DNA of 64,000 nt from Plantago major (taxonomy: Eukaryota > Streptophyta > Magnoliopsida > Lamiales > Plantaginaceae). The stretch's first letter is position 1, and each line of letters opens with the position of its first letter. The notes beneath the pieces were generated by a model. It was not told where the DNA came from, made no database searches, and worked only from the letters and a program-made list of their open reading frames with translations. A program made the position numbers and the translations under genes. This document shows, one piece after another, positions 11,303 to 22,848 of the stretch. The stretch spans positions 63,663,035-63,727,034 of the forward strand of contig CM048844.1 of NCBI GenBank assembly GCA_026545765.1, given 5' to 3'.

Positions 11303-13079
11303 CAGTGTATATAACTACAATAGTTAAACACACTAACACTAAAGCTAATCGAAAGAGCAAATCAAGAGCACAGCGATTCCCTTGTTGTTTTTTGTCACAA
11401 TAGAAGATCTTTCCAAGTATATCTCCTCAATATTCTCTTCAAAGATCCTCTTAGTCTCCAATAAGGAAATAACTCTATCCAATTGATTTGCTTTTCTACA
11501 TAGCTCAAACTCTTCCAAAGCATCAACTTCGAATCCCTTGACTTATTTATACCAGCACAATCAACCTAAAACCGTGGAACTAGGTTATGATGAATAAAGA
11601 AAAATATTGAATCAAATATTCAGTGCAGAATTAAAGTGCTGTCGACTGGTGTTGTAAAAACACCGAATGACAACACCTGCACTTTCATCCTCTTTGATAT
11701 CCTTAACAAGTAACTCAACATGGAATCCAATCAAAGTGAATAAAGGCAAAATATAATAACTAAAGAGCAATATAAAGTGCAGTCAGCTGGTGTTGTGAAA
11801 ACACAGACTAATACACTTGCACTTTCAAGTCTGTTCTAATTCTGTTGTCCAAAAAGCCTGTGTGACTTTCTAGAAGTGCAAACTCTCTTGTTTGCCCCTT
11901 ATCATGCTCATGTGTACTCTGTATAAGTTAAGTATAACGAACAACATGTTTTTCATTTCTTATTTTCTCAACCCAAACCCGTTCCAAAGAACAGGTTTGG
12001 GGAGGAGGTTTATTGCGTTATATATATGACTTGTACATGGCATTATTCTCTTTCAAAAAATATAATAAGTCTCGGAGTGTGTCTATGGCACTTATGCAAC
12101 CGTTAGTCGTGTAAAGCACGTTTCAAATAAAACCTACACACCAGCATGGTCCTAAAAAGCCATATGTCTGTGAGGGTTGATGGCGTGTATACCAAACCAG
12201 CACAAGTGCGGACTTTCTGTAAAATAGACAGTACCAAAACAAAGAGAGAAAATAAGCATATGGGTCATTGCAATGACTGGAAAAAAAGTATAAAAAATAA
12301 AAATTTGAAAAAACAGAGAATGATTGGCATTTACGAGTCTAAAGCTGTTGTAGAGTGTTGATTGAAGTTCATTCTGACTTAACTGATAGAGTACTTTGCA
12401 TGAGGTATTTGAGGCATGTTTGTGATGTGAGTCACCTTCCTTTCTCTTTTGATTGCTTGATTGATTACCCATACTGGACACTTCTAGGAGAGTGAGAGAT
12501 AGTTGCATAGGATCCACTTGTCAGAGATAGTTACTGGACAATTCTGAACCAAATGAACTTGAAGGATCAAATGTGGGGTCTTCCTCTTCTGGCATTTTAC
12601 CTAGTTCAAGCCAAGAGATAACCAAGGCTCATGGTCTTGAATCTAGTGTCTTCTGATGAGACGATAATTTAGAGTCTCATTGGGTCCTTGTTAGCGGTCT
12701 TTGTTGGTCTTCGTTTATGGTTTTCTAGTGTTTTTATACGTTTTTATGCTTTGGTGTTTTATTTATATTTTGCAGGATTTGTTGTCTTTTGAGCTAAATG
12801 TTCAGTTTAGCATAGCTCGCCGCGGCGAGATTTTACGAGCTTGGACCTGGAAGTTGCAAGAAGGCTCACCGCGGCGAAGGAATTGGTCCACCGCGGCGAG
12901 ATTTTGCGAATGGAACCTTTGTTTGAAGATTGAACTCGCCGCGGCGGAGCACCATGCTCGCCGCGGCGAAATTATGCGAGAGCTATATATATTGCGATAA
13001 AGAAGGCTCGTCGCGGCGGGGCAATTGGGCCGCCGCGGCGAGATTTTGCGAGTGGCTCCCCTGTTTTGAAGGAAGATGC
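11303..13079. repeat. Unclassified repeat, unit 1 left part
   Basis: No protein domain is recognisable in either strand; the open frames here are short and unlike known families. The block recurs at 27309-29102 in nearly the same form. It ends in an array of CG-rich palindromes and is split by a solo LTR, continuing at 14691. The AT-rich promoter-like stretches and the CG array suggest an LTR or leader of another retroelement, but this is not established. Confidence 0.55.
12816..13043. repeat. Array of CGCCGCGGCG palindromes, unit 1
   Basis: At least seven copies of a palindromic core CCGCGGCG or a close variant occur at irregular 20-45 bp spacing. They are usually followed by GAGATTTT and GCGAG, and several are arranged in pairs. 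Two more pairs lie beyond the solo LTR at 14694-14805. No coding role is evident. Weak relatives (CTCACCGCAGTG, ACCGCGGCGAGG) occur inside the copia2 LTR near 49205-49290. Confidence 0.65.
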
Positions 13080-14690
13080 TGTTGGTCCCGATAACGGCAA
13101 AGTAAAAGACTAGAGGCGGGGTGAATAGTCTTTTAAAACATTTGTCGATAAGCACAGTTTCTCAGATATCTGTGAAGATATCTGATACTTAATTTCAGAG
13201 AGCGGAAGACTTCTGAGATAAGTGCACGTGTTCAGCAAGATAAGTGTAAGTACTTTGCAATATAAGTAAAACAAGTAATAAACTGCAGAAAGTAAATAAC
13301 ACAAGTCTTTTTATAGTGGTATCTGAAGGTGGCGTAATCCTTCAACTAATCCACTTCGGTCTTTCTCAGACCTAGAATCCACTAAGATAAATGAGGTAAC
13401 CTTACAGATATCTTTTCTTGATTCCTAAAAGCACTAAGTTCCCAACCAAGTGTTCCCCCTGAGTTATTCCCTGGCTTTCACAGCCAAGTACTTCCTGTAC
13501 TCAGAAACCTTTTGAGTTGTTCCTTAGTTTCCCAAACTAAGTACTTCCTTTGCTCAATAACCTTGGAGTTATTCCTTAGTTTCCCAAACTAAGTACTTCA
13601 TGTACTCCACGCCGTTTAAGGTGTTGGTTAAGGTAAATTGTCAGGTGTGCTTCTTTAATAACTTGTTCAGTTATTCAGATAGCTCTGTGAATCAAGACAC
13701 TTTGCAATGTATGGTATCTTGTTCTCTACTGACCCAAGTCTATGGTAAGTGTTCAAGAGAATGAAACTTAGATAAGAAATCTTAGTTCAACTCTTTCACA
13801 AATAACAATGCTCGTTAAGGATCAGGACACTTAGAACTTTTGTGCTACTTAGAATCAAGAGCTTTGGTCGCAACAGAAAGCTTGAAGGTAAGTAGTTTGC
13901 TTGAGAGCGCTTGTGTGAGTATTCAGTGTTCTAGGAGTTCAGTGTGTTCTAAGGTGTGTTCTCAAGCAGTCTAAGTGTTGATATTTGTAGATGAATTTTG
14001 AGTGCCGTTTGAATAGTATCCGTTAGGCTTAAATCAAATTCAAACTATTGATATCTGAATATAGTACTGTAGCAGGTTTGTCTTCTTCTTCAGAAGCTAC
14101 CGTTTTTGTTCAGACATTTCTGTCTGCGCATTTAATGCACTGTACTATATTTTGTCCTGTAGTGCCAACGGAACTATGCAAGCTTTCTGAGGCTTTGCAC
14201 GTTCTTTTCCAGAGATCATCATAGCTCCAGATACCACTTGTTTGAACAACTTGTTGTAATATGTTTCTTTTTTTTTAGAAGCATATTTTATGTCCAAGGT
14301 ATCTGAGTGTAGATATCTGTGGGCACTTTCCTCGTCTCAGAAACCTTTTATTCTCATATATCTTTTGCAACATGTATGTTTCGAAACACTTGTTTCTTCA
14401 AGATATCTGGACATAGGATTCTGGAAAATCCTTGTCTTCAGCAATCTTGTGCAGTCTTCAAATCTTCAAATCCGTTGAACTATTCCTGCTGGATGCCTTC
14501 TTCTTGGTCTTCTTCAGAAAATAAAAATTACATTTCGAGACCTAACATCCTATACAAGGTTTGCTAGACTATTATACTCAGTGAGTTTCCTCTTTTACAG
14601 TGTTCAAGTGAACTAAGAGTACTAATCACCTTTCTGAGCTAAGATAAGTCATTAGGTTGCTGATCAAAATCTAAACATATATTCCTAACA
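13080..14690 (-). repeat. Solo LTR of the Sirevirus-like family, unit 1
   Basis: It starts TGTTGGTCCCGATAACGG and ends ATTCCTAACA on the plus strand, with perfect 5-bp target duplications GATGC at 13075-13079 and 14691-14695. No internal element sequence is attached. A complete LTR between matching duplications is the usual product of LTR-LTR recombination. The equivalent solo LTR in unit 2 (29103-30722) has the same GATGC flanks, so it predates the large duplication. Confidence 0.92.
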
Positions 14691-15700
14691 GATGCTCGCC
14701 GCAGCGAGGGATTCAGTCCGTCGCGGCGAGAATTCGTGAGCTGGATATATAATCAACAAAAGAAAGATCGCCGCGGCGAAGCAATTGCCCGCCGCGGCGA
14801 GACGCGTAGGCTCAGAATTAGTTTTCCTTATTAGCTTAGAATTTGTTTTTCCTTTCTTTCATACTTCTTTTAACCTAGTTCATAGAAAAAACTCCATATC
14901 ATACTTTGACAATTTTGGAGCTTGGTTTTGCTTGTTTTAACGAAGGATAGATATCGAAATAGATATCGAATCCCTGATTATTGTGGTAAATCTCTATTGT
15001 TTAATCTTGTTCAATTCGTTCTTGCTTAGTTTCTTGAATTGTTTAAGCTTGCATGCTATTATCATTATGTTTGTGTTAATCATGAGCAATATCTTGTATT
15101 CTTTCATCCTTGTTTCGGTTATGAGTAGCTAAATCACTCCGAACATGGTAGTTGCGTGATAGCCTTGCGTATTCACTTCTAGGGTTCGAAATCGTTCATA
15201 TAGGTTAGGCTAGTTCAAATATCTTCGTAAAAACCTTTCAATCCAATATGCTAGTTCAATGATTCTCTAAAACGTTTTGGTTAAGGGTCGTGGATTGACG
15301 ACCCACAATTACTCTAGTTCAAATATCTTCAAACTCGTTTGGTTGAATTGTATTGATAGTTTTCTGTACACCGACCGTATGACAGTATGAACGTATCCCT
15401 AGAGTGAATTAGCATTGCTTGATCGTAACTACCGTGTTCTTTCTACCTCATTCTTACAAACAACTACACTGCATTTTCTGTTTTCTAGTTATTAGAAGTA
15501 CTTATTTCAAACCAATCAAACTGTTTCTACAAGTAACTGTTTGCTTTCAACTGTGTGGTAGCCTAATTGATTCCTTAGCGAACAATCTCGTAGTTAGCAT
15601 AGTCTGTTTACAACGACTGCTTCCTACTTGTTTTCCTAAGTAGTAATTTGAGCATATCATCTTCCCTCAATCTGGCTCACCAACTCAAGATAACACTAAG
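14691..15700. repeat. Unclassified repeat, unit 1 right part
   Basis: This continues the block interrupted by the solo LTR. It opens with further CG-rich palindromes (14694-14805) and then becomes AT-rich noncoding sequence. It recurs at 30723-31660, where about 96 bp (around 15485-15580) is missing. No domain was recognised on either strand. Confidence 0.5.
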
Positions 15701-16647
15701 GCTCATGATGTTGCCAGAGGAAGAAAACGTTCTAGTAGTTCAATGCAAGAGAATTCCAAGGAACATGACATTGAACAAGATGTAGCAAAGGGCTAGAAAG
15801 AAGAAAGAATTTGGTCCTGATTTTCAGCCTTGTTGGTAGAATATGACCCGAAGACAATCAAGCAAGCATTGTCTACTCCTGAGGCTCCTCTTTGGGAGGA
15901 GGCCATAGAAAGTGAAATTGAGTCCATCCTGGAAAATCATACTTGGATATTGGCTGATCTCCCTCTAGGGATTAAGCCTTTAGGGTGCAAGTGGATTCTA
16001 AAGCTAAAGCTTAAGACGGATGCAACAATAGACAAGTAGAAGGCCAGACTGGTGGTACAGGGGTACCGTCAAAAGGAAGGCCTAGACTACTTCGATACAT
16101 ACACTCTTGTGTCTAGATTAACTTCCATAAGAGTATTTATAGCCATTGTAGCTTTACATAACTTAGAAATACATCAAATGGATGTTAAAATAGCTTTCCT
16201 CAATGGTGAATTGGAGGAAGAAATTTACATGGAACAACCTGAAGGTTCCTGGACAAGAGGGCAAATTTTGCCACCTTGTAAAATCATTGTACGGGCTGAA
16301 ATAGGCTCCTAAACAATAGCATGAGAAATTTGATCACTCATTATTGTCAAAAGGATTCTCAATAAATGAATGTGACAAATGCATTTACGTGAAAGGGGAT
16401 TCCAATTCGTTCGTGATGATTTGTCTATATGTGGATGACTTGCTCACCACAGGTAGTAGTCACAAGTTAATCCTTGAGACTAAATCCATGTTGAAAAATC
16501 TTTTTGACATGAAGGACATGGGAATCGCTGATGTGATTCTGGGAATTAAGATTTCCAAGACTTCTGATGGTTTGGTACTTTCACAATCTCATTACATTGA
16601 GAATGTATTGATGAGATTTAAAGTTCATAATTTATCACCATTGAAAG
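15701..16647 (+). pseudogene. copia2 reverse transcriptase fragment, unit 1, interrupted by element C
   Basis: This is RT of a second, non-Sirevirus copia family: ALSTPEAPLWEEAIESE, GCKWILK, KARLVVQGYRQKEGLDYF, MDVKIAFLNGELEEEIYMEQPEG, and the catalytic YVDD followed by LLTTGSS. A TAG at 16037-16039 and frame breaks near 16312 disrupt it. It stops at 16647, where element C begins with target duplication GAAAG. The missing downstream part resumes at 47562. Confidence 0.85.
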
Positions 16648-17323
16648 TGTTAGGAATATCTGTTTAGAATTTGATCAGCAACCTAATGACTTATCTTAGC
16701 TCAGAAAGGTGGTTAGTACTCTTGGTTCACTTGAACACTGTAAAAGAGGAAAATCACTAAGTATGTTAGTCTAGCAAATCTTGTATAGGATGTTAGGTCT
16801 CTGAATGTAATTTTTTATATCTTTGAAAAAGACCAAGAAGAAGGCATCCAGCAGGAGAGTTCAACCAATTTTAAAGATTTGAAGACTGCACAAGATTGCT
16901 AAAGACGAAGGTTATCAGATACCTATGTCCAGATATCTTTGATAAATAAGTGTTTCTCAATAAACAAGTTTTGCAAAAGATATCTGAAAACACAAGGTTT
17001 CTGAACAAGGAAAAGTGCCCACAGACATCTACACTCAGATATCCTGGATAAAACTATGTTCCTGGGAAACAATGTTTCAACAGTTATCTGGAGTTGTGAA
17101 GGTCTCTGGAAAGGGACATGCAATGCTTCAGAAAGCGTGCATACTTCCGTTCGCACTACAGGACAAAAATAGTACAGTGCAATAAATGCGCAGACAGAGA
17201 CATCAGAACAAAAGAGGAAATTTTTTAAAAGAGACAACGTCTTCTGCAGTACTATTTATAGATATCAATAGTTTGAATTTCATTAAGCCTAACGGATACT
17301 ATTCAAACGGCATGATTTTCAAC

Positions 17324-17330
17324 TATAAAT
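17324..17330 (+). promoter_or_regulatory. LTR TATA box, element C
   Basis: TATAAAT sits mid-LTR in ACTATAAATATGAACAC and is conserved in the other LTRs. Transcription would start roughly 30 bp downstream, near 17355, placing the hairpin series and C-run in the RNA leader. Start site is inferred. Confidence 0.6.
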
Positions 17331-17680
17331 ATGAACACTTAGAATGCTTGAAACACACCTTGAACTTACACACTGAACATGCCAAGAACTTACATCGACG
17401 AATTCATTCAATCATACAAGCCTTCAATCTACTTATTCACTAGCTTACAGTTGCGACTAAGCTCTTGAATTCTAAGTAGCACGAGAATTCTAAGTATCTA
17501 AGTTTCATTCTCTAGAACATTTAACATAGACTTGGGGTCAGTAAAGAACATATCACCACACATTGTGAAGTGTGTTAAGTGATTCTCGTTCTATCAAGTA
17601 TTCTTACATAACTGAGAAAGTTATAAAGACTAATCACCTGACAAACTACCTCAACCAACACCTTAAACGGCGTGGAGTAC

Positions 17681-17849
17681 AGGAAGTACTTAGTTTGGGA
17701 AACTAAGGAATAACTCCAAGATTACTGAGCATAGGAAGTACTTAGTTTGGGAAACTAAGGAATAGCTCAAAGGTTTCTGAGTATAGGAAGTACTTGGCTG
17801 AGAAAGCCGGGGAATAACTCAGGGGGAACACTTGGTTGGGAACCTAGTG
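17681..17849 (+). other. Tandem hairpin modules in the transcribed LTR leader
   Basis: Hairpins 1 and 2 (17689-17707, 17741-17759) read CTTAGTTTGGGAAACTAAG, an 8-bp stem with a GGG loop, each preceded by the palindrome AAGTACTT. Hairpin 3 (17793-17811) is CTTGGCT/AGCCGGG, which pairs as RNA with two G-U pairs. Hairpin 4 (17829-17849) pairs CACT and GGTT with AACC and AGTG around GGG. Spacing is 52, 52 and 36 bp. Other LTRs vary in module number but keep the stems. Confidence 0.65.
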
Positions 17850-18216
17850 TATTTAGGAATCGAGAGAAGATATTTTGTAAGGTCAACTCAATTATCTGTC
17901 TTAGTGGATTCTAGGTCTGAGAAAGGCCGAAGTGGATTAGTTGAAGGATTACGCCACCTTCAGATACCACTATAAAGATCAGTGTTATTTACTTTCTGCA
18001 ATTTAGTACTTGCTTTATTTACCTTTTTGAGTATATACACACATCTTGCTGAGCACGTGCACTTATCACAGAAAAGTCTTCCGCTCTCTGAAATTAAGTA
18101 TCAGATATCTTCACAGATATCTGAGAAATTGTGTTTATCGACAAAAGTTGTAAAAGACTATTCACCCCCCCCCCCCACCGGAGTCTTTTCCCTTTGCCGT
18201 TATCTGGACCAACAAG

Positions 18217-18228
18217 TGGTATCAGAGC
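18217..18228 (+). other. Primer-binding site, element C
   Basis: TGGTATCAGAGC, two bases after the LTR end, is the standard plant copia primer site for initiator tRNA-Met. The same site follows D's 5' LTR at 34185-34196. Confidence 0.88.
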
Positions 18229-18332
18229 AGGAGGTTCCCAAGCCTTCTGCAATGAACCTAGATCCCAGATAAGTGCCCACTAACTATTTTTCACCTACAA
18301 TTCATTTTTCTGTTTAGTGTGTTTGCTGCAGG

Positions 18333-19083
18333 ATGTCTTCAAGTGACGCTCCAATTCTCGAGCCAGAGAATTATGAGAAATGGAAGAACAACATGATGCT
18401 CCACCTAGAAGCCATCAGTGAAGAAATGATTGAAGTAATAAAGAATGGCCCCGTAGTCATTCAACAACTCAAGCAGGTCATGGAGGTTTCTAATGGTGGA
18501 GACAGAGTTCCCACTGATGAAGAACCAAGTGGTGGTTCCTCACAAACAGGTGCTTCAACCAGTGGAAGACCTACTGGTCAAATTGTTTATGAGCCAAAGC
18601 CCAAAGTGCTCTGGACAACGGAAGATGCCAACAGAAATCGACTATGAAACTACTCTGAGAGAACAAACAATTGCTGAGAAAGGTCACAATGTTGCTTTAG
18701 TAACACACGGTACTTCTGAAAAAGAAGGATACCAAGGAAATGACTGAGGAAGATGCTCTTGCTGTAAAGCAAATGAGAAAATATGTCAGTCGGGAGATTG
18801 ATAGAAGATAATCCAAAGAGAAGCTGAAAAAGCATCTAGGCTCAAACTATCACCAGTATAAAAATATGCAGCTGTCAAGCTCGCTGAACAAGTCGGCTCA
18901 GCAAGCATCTAGTACTGAGGAAGCAGAAATCCGAAACGATATCTGTTTCTATTGTCAGATACCTGGTCATTTTAAAAGAGACTGCCCTGTTTTCAATAAG
19001 CTAAAGACAGGTGACAAGAAAGATAGAAGAAACTTCAAGAGAGGTCAGAGAGCTATGCTCACTGAAGAAAGGAAAAAGATTTA
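18333..19083 (+). pseudogene. Element C gag, internally deleted
   Basis: It starts MSSSDAPILEPENYEKW and is open for 104 codons to a TGA at 18645. Relative to A's gag, about 395 bp is missing after the sequence NRNRL, removing most of the central gag domain and shifting frame. The zinc knuckle CFYCQIPGHFKRDC survives in another frame at 18866-19083. D has the same deletion at the same bases. The product could not assemble as a normal gag. Confidence 0.85.
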
Positions 19084-20491
19084 AATCTAACTGGATGCCC
19101 TGGATATTGAGTCAGAATCCGAGAAAGAAGACTCAGATGACTCCAAACTACCTTGTCCAGAATTATGTGGCATCACTCATGAACTAGTTGACATTGGTAA
19201 AAAAAAAAAAAAGGGAATTATGTGGGGTTGCTGAGGAGATCTATCCAGATTGCTCCAACATTGAGCCTTGCCTAATGGCTGATGAGGCAACCAACATTTC
19301 TCAATTCATAAATTATGAGAGTGATGAGGAAGAAATCAGAGATTTAGAATATCTTAGAAGAGAACTTGATCTCTACAAAAGAGAATTTCAAATGGTCCGA
19401 GCTAGAGCCGACATTTTTGAAGAAGAAAAGAATTCTATTGAGAAGGAAAATTCACAATTACTTAAGATATCTGAAAAAAGGATGCTGAAAATGCATTTCT
19501 CAAAGCACAGATATCTGAGACGGAGAAGTCACACAGAAAGGCAATGGATATACTCCAAAAGGAAAACAAAAACCTTCTTTCTGAAAATGAGGAACTCAAA
19601 AAGAAAGAACTAGCTTTTCAATCCTATGCCAAATCTAGTGACACTCTTACTGAAGTACACTCTTATTTAAGAGATCCTTCAAAAAAGGGAGGACTTGGGC
19701 TGAACACACAAACAAATAGTTCTACTACTCTGAATAAGAGTGACGAAAGAATAACATTTGTTAGTGCTCAACAAGATGGTTCTCAAATAACCTACATCAT
19801 TGGTCAGAAAGCTAAGGTTGTTGACAAAGGAAAGGCAATCACGACCAAACCTTTGTAGGAAAAACAAGTCCAAAAGAAAACTGTTAAGAATGTTTCTGTA
19901 AAGAAACATAACACTGAAAAGTGTAATCACCCACAGAGCTATGTGTCGCAGAAAGGAAAAATTGAAGGAGCAGGCCAATTTTCAAACATCACGTTTTCTG
20001 GAAAGAAAGACGTTCCAGAGACTAGCAAAGGTGCTGAGAAGAAAACTCAGACAGCACCAGGCGCTCGAAATGGCATTGTCTATAAAGTCATCGGGAAACA
20101 ACTCGCTCGTGAGTATAAACAAGAGCTAGAATGATGGATGAAAGCCAGGATTGCGCAAAGCAATCATCAGAAGTGGAAGAAAGAACAGGTTACGACCACT
20201 CTGAATGCCAGGGCTAGAAGAAATCTGGCAAGGAAAGCTAAGTTTGCTGAAAAGCAGACTCAGTAATCTGACAGGTATCTGAATGCTCCACGAGGAGCAC
20301 CAAGTAACACACCAATAAGGAAAATAGCTTTAAATGATAATGACACTAATCATTTAATTCCTCCTTATGTTCCAACAAGACAAAAGAATACCCCAAGGAA
20401 GTTCATTCAGAAATGGATTCCTACAGGGAGATTCTTTAGTCCAGAAGGTTCCATTATTGGAATGAGAGCCTAACTCCATGTTTCTTGTCAT
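19084..20491 (+). pseudogene. Element C gag-pol linker
   Basis: Frame-broken segments match A's linker: an acidic part with YESDEEEIRDLEYL, a Glu/Leu-rich coiled coil (about 19330-19620), a segment with YLRDPS and LGLNTQT, and a basic region (about 19940-20460). An A-run of about 12 at 19200-19211 coincides with a frame break. C keeps the coiled coil that D has lost. Confidence 0.65.
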
Positions 20492-21770
20492 GTGCAGAAC
20501 ACTCTGAGGAAGAACCCGAAGTGGCATTTTGATAGTGGATGTGGAAAGCACATGACAGGAGACAAAGCAAATCTGATTAACTACAGAAAATGCGATACAC
20601 GACCAATTTTTAGATTTGCTGGAGGAGATGAAAATCTAACCATAGGTTTTGGCAATCTGAAGTTTGGAGCTCTTACAATCTCTGAATTACTACATGTAAA
20701 GGGATTTAAATATAATCTCCTAAGCATGAGTCAATTGGTAGACAAAGGGTACACTGTCAAGATCAAGTCAAAACTATGCAAAGTAATTGACAATGAGTCA
20801 AAGCAGACAGTCTTGGTTGCTAGGTGAAAAGGAAATCTTTATGTTGCTGACTGGGCATCTGCCACAACTGAAGAATGTCTCATTGTGAGTCAATCTGTCC
20901 ACACTGAAGAAAACTGGCTATGGCATAAAAGAATGAGTCACTTGAACTTCAAAACTCTGAACAAGCTAGCCAAGAAAGAATTGGTGGTTGGTTTACCCAA
21001 AATGGTATATAGAAAAGATCATATATGCTCAGCTTGCCAAATGGGAAAACAATCCAAAACATCTTTCACGTCTAAAACTAGACACTCCAGTGAAAGGCCA
21101 CGGCAAATGTTACATATGGATCTTTTTGAATCCTCTATAACTAGCTATGCAGGAAAGAAGTATGGTCTGGTTGTTGTTGATGATTACTCAAGATTCACTT
21201 GGGTTGTATTTCTCAAACATATATCGGATGCAAGGGGTGAAATACCCAACTTGCTGAATAAGCTTGAAGTCATGAAAAATGACAAGGTATCTGTAATCAG
21301 AACAGACCATGGTACTGAGTTTGTGAACCAGTACATCAAAGAGTTTTGTACCTGCAAAGGTATACAACATCAACTATATTCTGTAAGAACACCACAACAA
21401 AATGGTGTTGCTGAAAGGAAGAATAGGACCCTAAAAGAAGCAGCAAGAACAATGCTTGCTGACCCTGAAATAAGTGAAATCTATTGGGTTGAAGCTGTTC
21501 ACACAACCTATTACACTCAAAATAGATGTTTGATTAACAAACACCATGACAAAACTCCTTATGAACTTTTGATTGGTAGACCCCCCAGTATCCAACATCT
21601 AAGGGTGTTTGGTTCAGATATTTTGTTCTTAACAATGGAAAAGAATACTTGAGAACATTTCAACCAAAAGCAGATGAAGGAGTATTTCTTGGTTATTATC
21701 TGAATAGCAAAGACTACAGAATCTACAACAAAAGAACGCAAAAGATTTAAGAATCTGTTCATGTTGTCTT
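20492..21770 (+). pseudogene. Element C protease and integrase
   Basis: Protease signature DSGCGKHMTG is followed by the zinc domain (WHKRMSH, CSACQMG) and an integrase core with all three acidic residues: Asp in LHMDLF (codon 21119-21121), Asp in RTDHGTEF (21305-21307) and Glu in VAERKNR (21413-21415), which leaves 35 residues between the last two as in DD35E enzymes. A TGA at 20825 separates protease from integrase. A frame break in VFGSDILFL (about 21620), shared with D, removes the C-terminal part. Confidence 0.88.
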
Positions 21771-22848
21771 CTACAAAGGAAACAAGAAAATACTCTTGAA
21801 TGAAGAACTCTCAGATAGGTTCAAAGAACTAATGATTAAAGATTCTAAAGAAGAATCCTCAAAAGAAAACAACTCTATCACTCACTTAGAGGATGAATCT
21901 GACGATGAAAAGCAACCATTGCTTAGTAACAACCAGATGACCCTAAGACATGATGAAGAATTTCCTATGAGAATTCCAGAAATGGAATAGGTGACTGAGA
22001 ACCTTCATCATGAAGAGGTTTCTGAGAATGTGATTGCTGAAAATCAAATTCCAGATATCTCTAACACTGAAAAATTGTCAGATATCGATGGCATTTCCCA
22101 TGTGCCAGATATCTCAGATACTGCACAAGTATCCTATCAAGATCATATTGATTCACATTCAGATCAAAATGATATTGATCCTACTAGTTCAAAACCCATT
22201 ATGAAATGGATAAGAAATCATCCTGCCAAGGATGTGATCGGTCCTTTAGACCAAGGAGTTAGAACTAGGAGAGCAATTGCTGACTCTCTTTATGGATGTT
22301 TCATCTCTAATATTGAACCTAAAAGTATAGAAGAAGCATTGAAGGATCAAGATTGGATCTCTGCAATGCAAGAAGAGTTGGATCAATTTGAGAGAAACAA
22401 AGTCTAGAAACTGGTTCCATTTGTTGACAGAATATCTGTAATTGAAACCAAGTGGGTTTTCAGAAATAAAATGAGTGAGTCTGGTGAAATAACCAGAAAC
22501 AAATCAAGGTTGGTTGCCAAGGGATTCATCTAGACAGAAGGACTAGATTTTGATGAGTCATACGCTCCAGTTGCAAGGTTGGACGCAATTAGACTATTTC
22601 TAGCCTTTGCAGCTCATAATGACTTTAAAGTTTATCAGATGGATGTTAAAAGTGAAATCCTAAACGTTGAACTTGCTGAAGAAGTCTATGTTGAACAACC
22701 ACCAGGCTTTGAGGTTTCCACAGAAAGTAGAATGGTTTATAAGCTTTAAAGCTCAGATGGATCAAACAGTTCGAGAGCATGGTATGATACTTTAGCCAAA
22801 TACTTGCTGGAAAGTGGCTTCAAGAAAGGAGATGTTGATAAAACACAG
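21771..22848 (+). pseudogene. Element C reverse transcriptase, truncated
   Basis: An acidic linker (21796-22400) with repeated PDISNTE- and PDISDTA-like phrases precedes RT. The RT part reads [33 protein letters not shown] and [13 protein letters not shown]. Several stops occur (a TAG after ERNKV, shared with D, a TAG in GFI, and TAA near 22747). RT stops at GDVDKT (22840), before YVDD, where sequence changes to the third-ORF intron at the shared string ACACAG. Neither the RT catalytic Asp pair nor RNase H is present. Confidence 0.85.

Larger units (their letters stand above)
16648..18214 (+). repeat. Element C 5' LTR
   Basis: It is 1567 bp, TGTTAGGAATATC to ACCAACA, preceded by GAAAG at 16643-16647. 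A TATA box (TATAAAT, 17324-17330) divides a putative U3 from the transcribed part. The transcribed part has four hairpins (17689-17849) and a run of 12 C at 18165-18176. The primer site follows within two bases. Confidence 0.92.

Noticed and set aside
12152..12517. Minus-strand frame of 121 codons, repeated at 28271-28522
   Set aside because: It is only part-conserved between the two units, matches no family I know, and lies in the unclassified repeat. Duplication alone explains its recurrence.
12816..13043. CRISPR-like array or CpG island
   Set aside because: The palindromes are short with irregular spacing, and the setting is plant repeat DNA. There is no adjacent gene promoter for a CpG island.
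17681..17849. Transcription terminators
   Set aside because: Stem-loops resemble bacterial terminators but lie in a eukaryotic LTR leader, without U-tracts.
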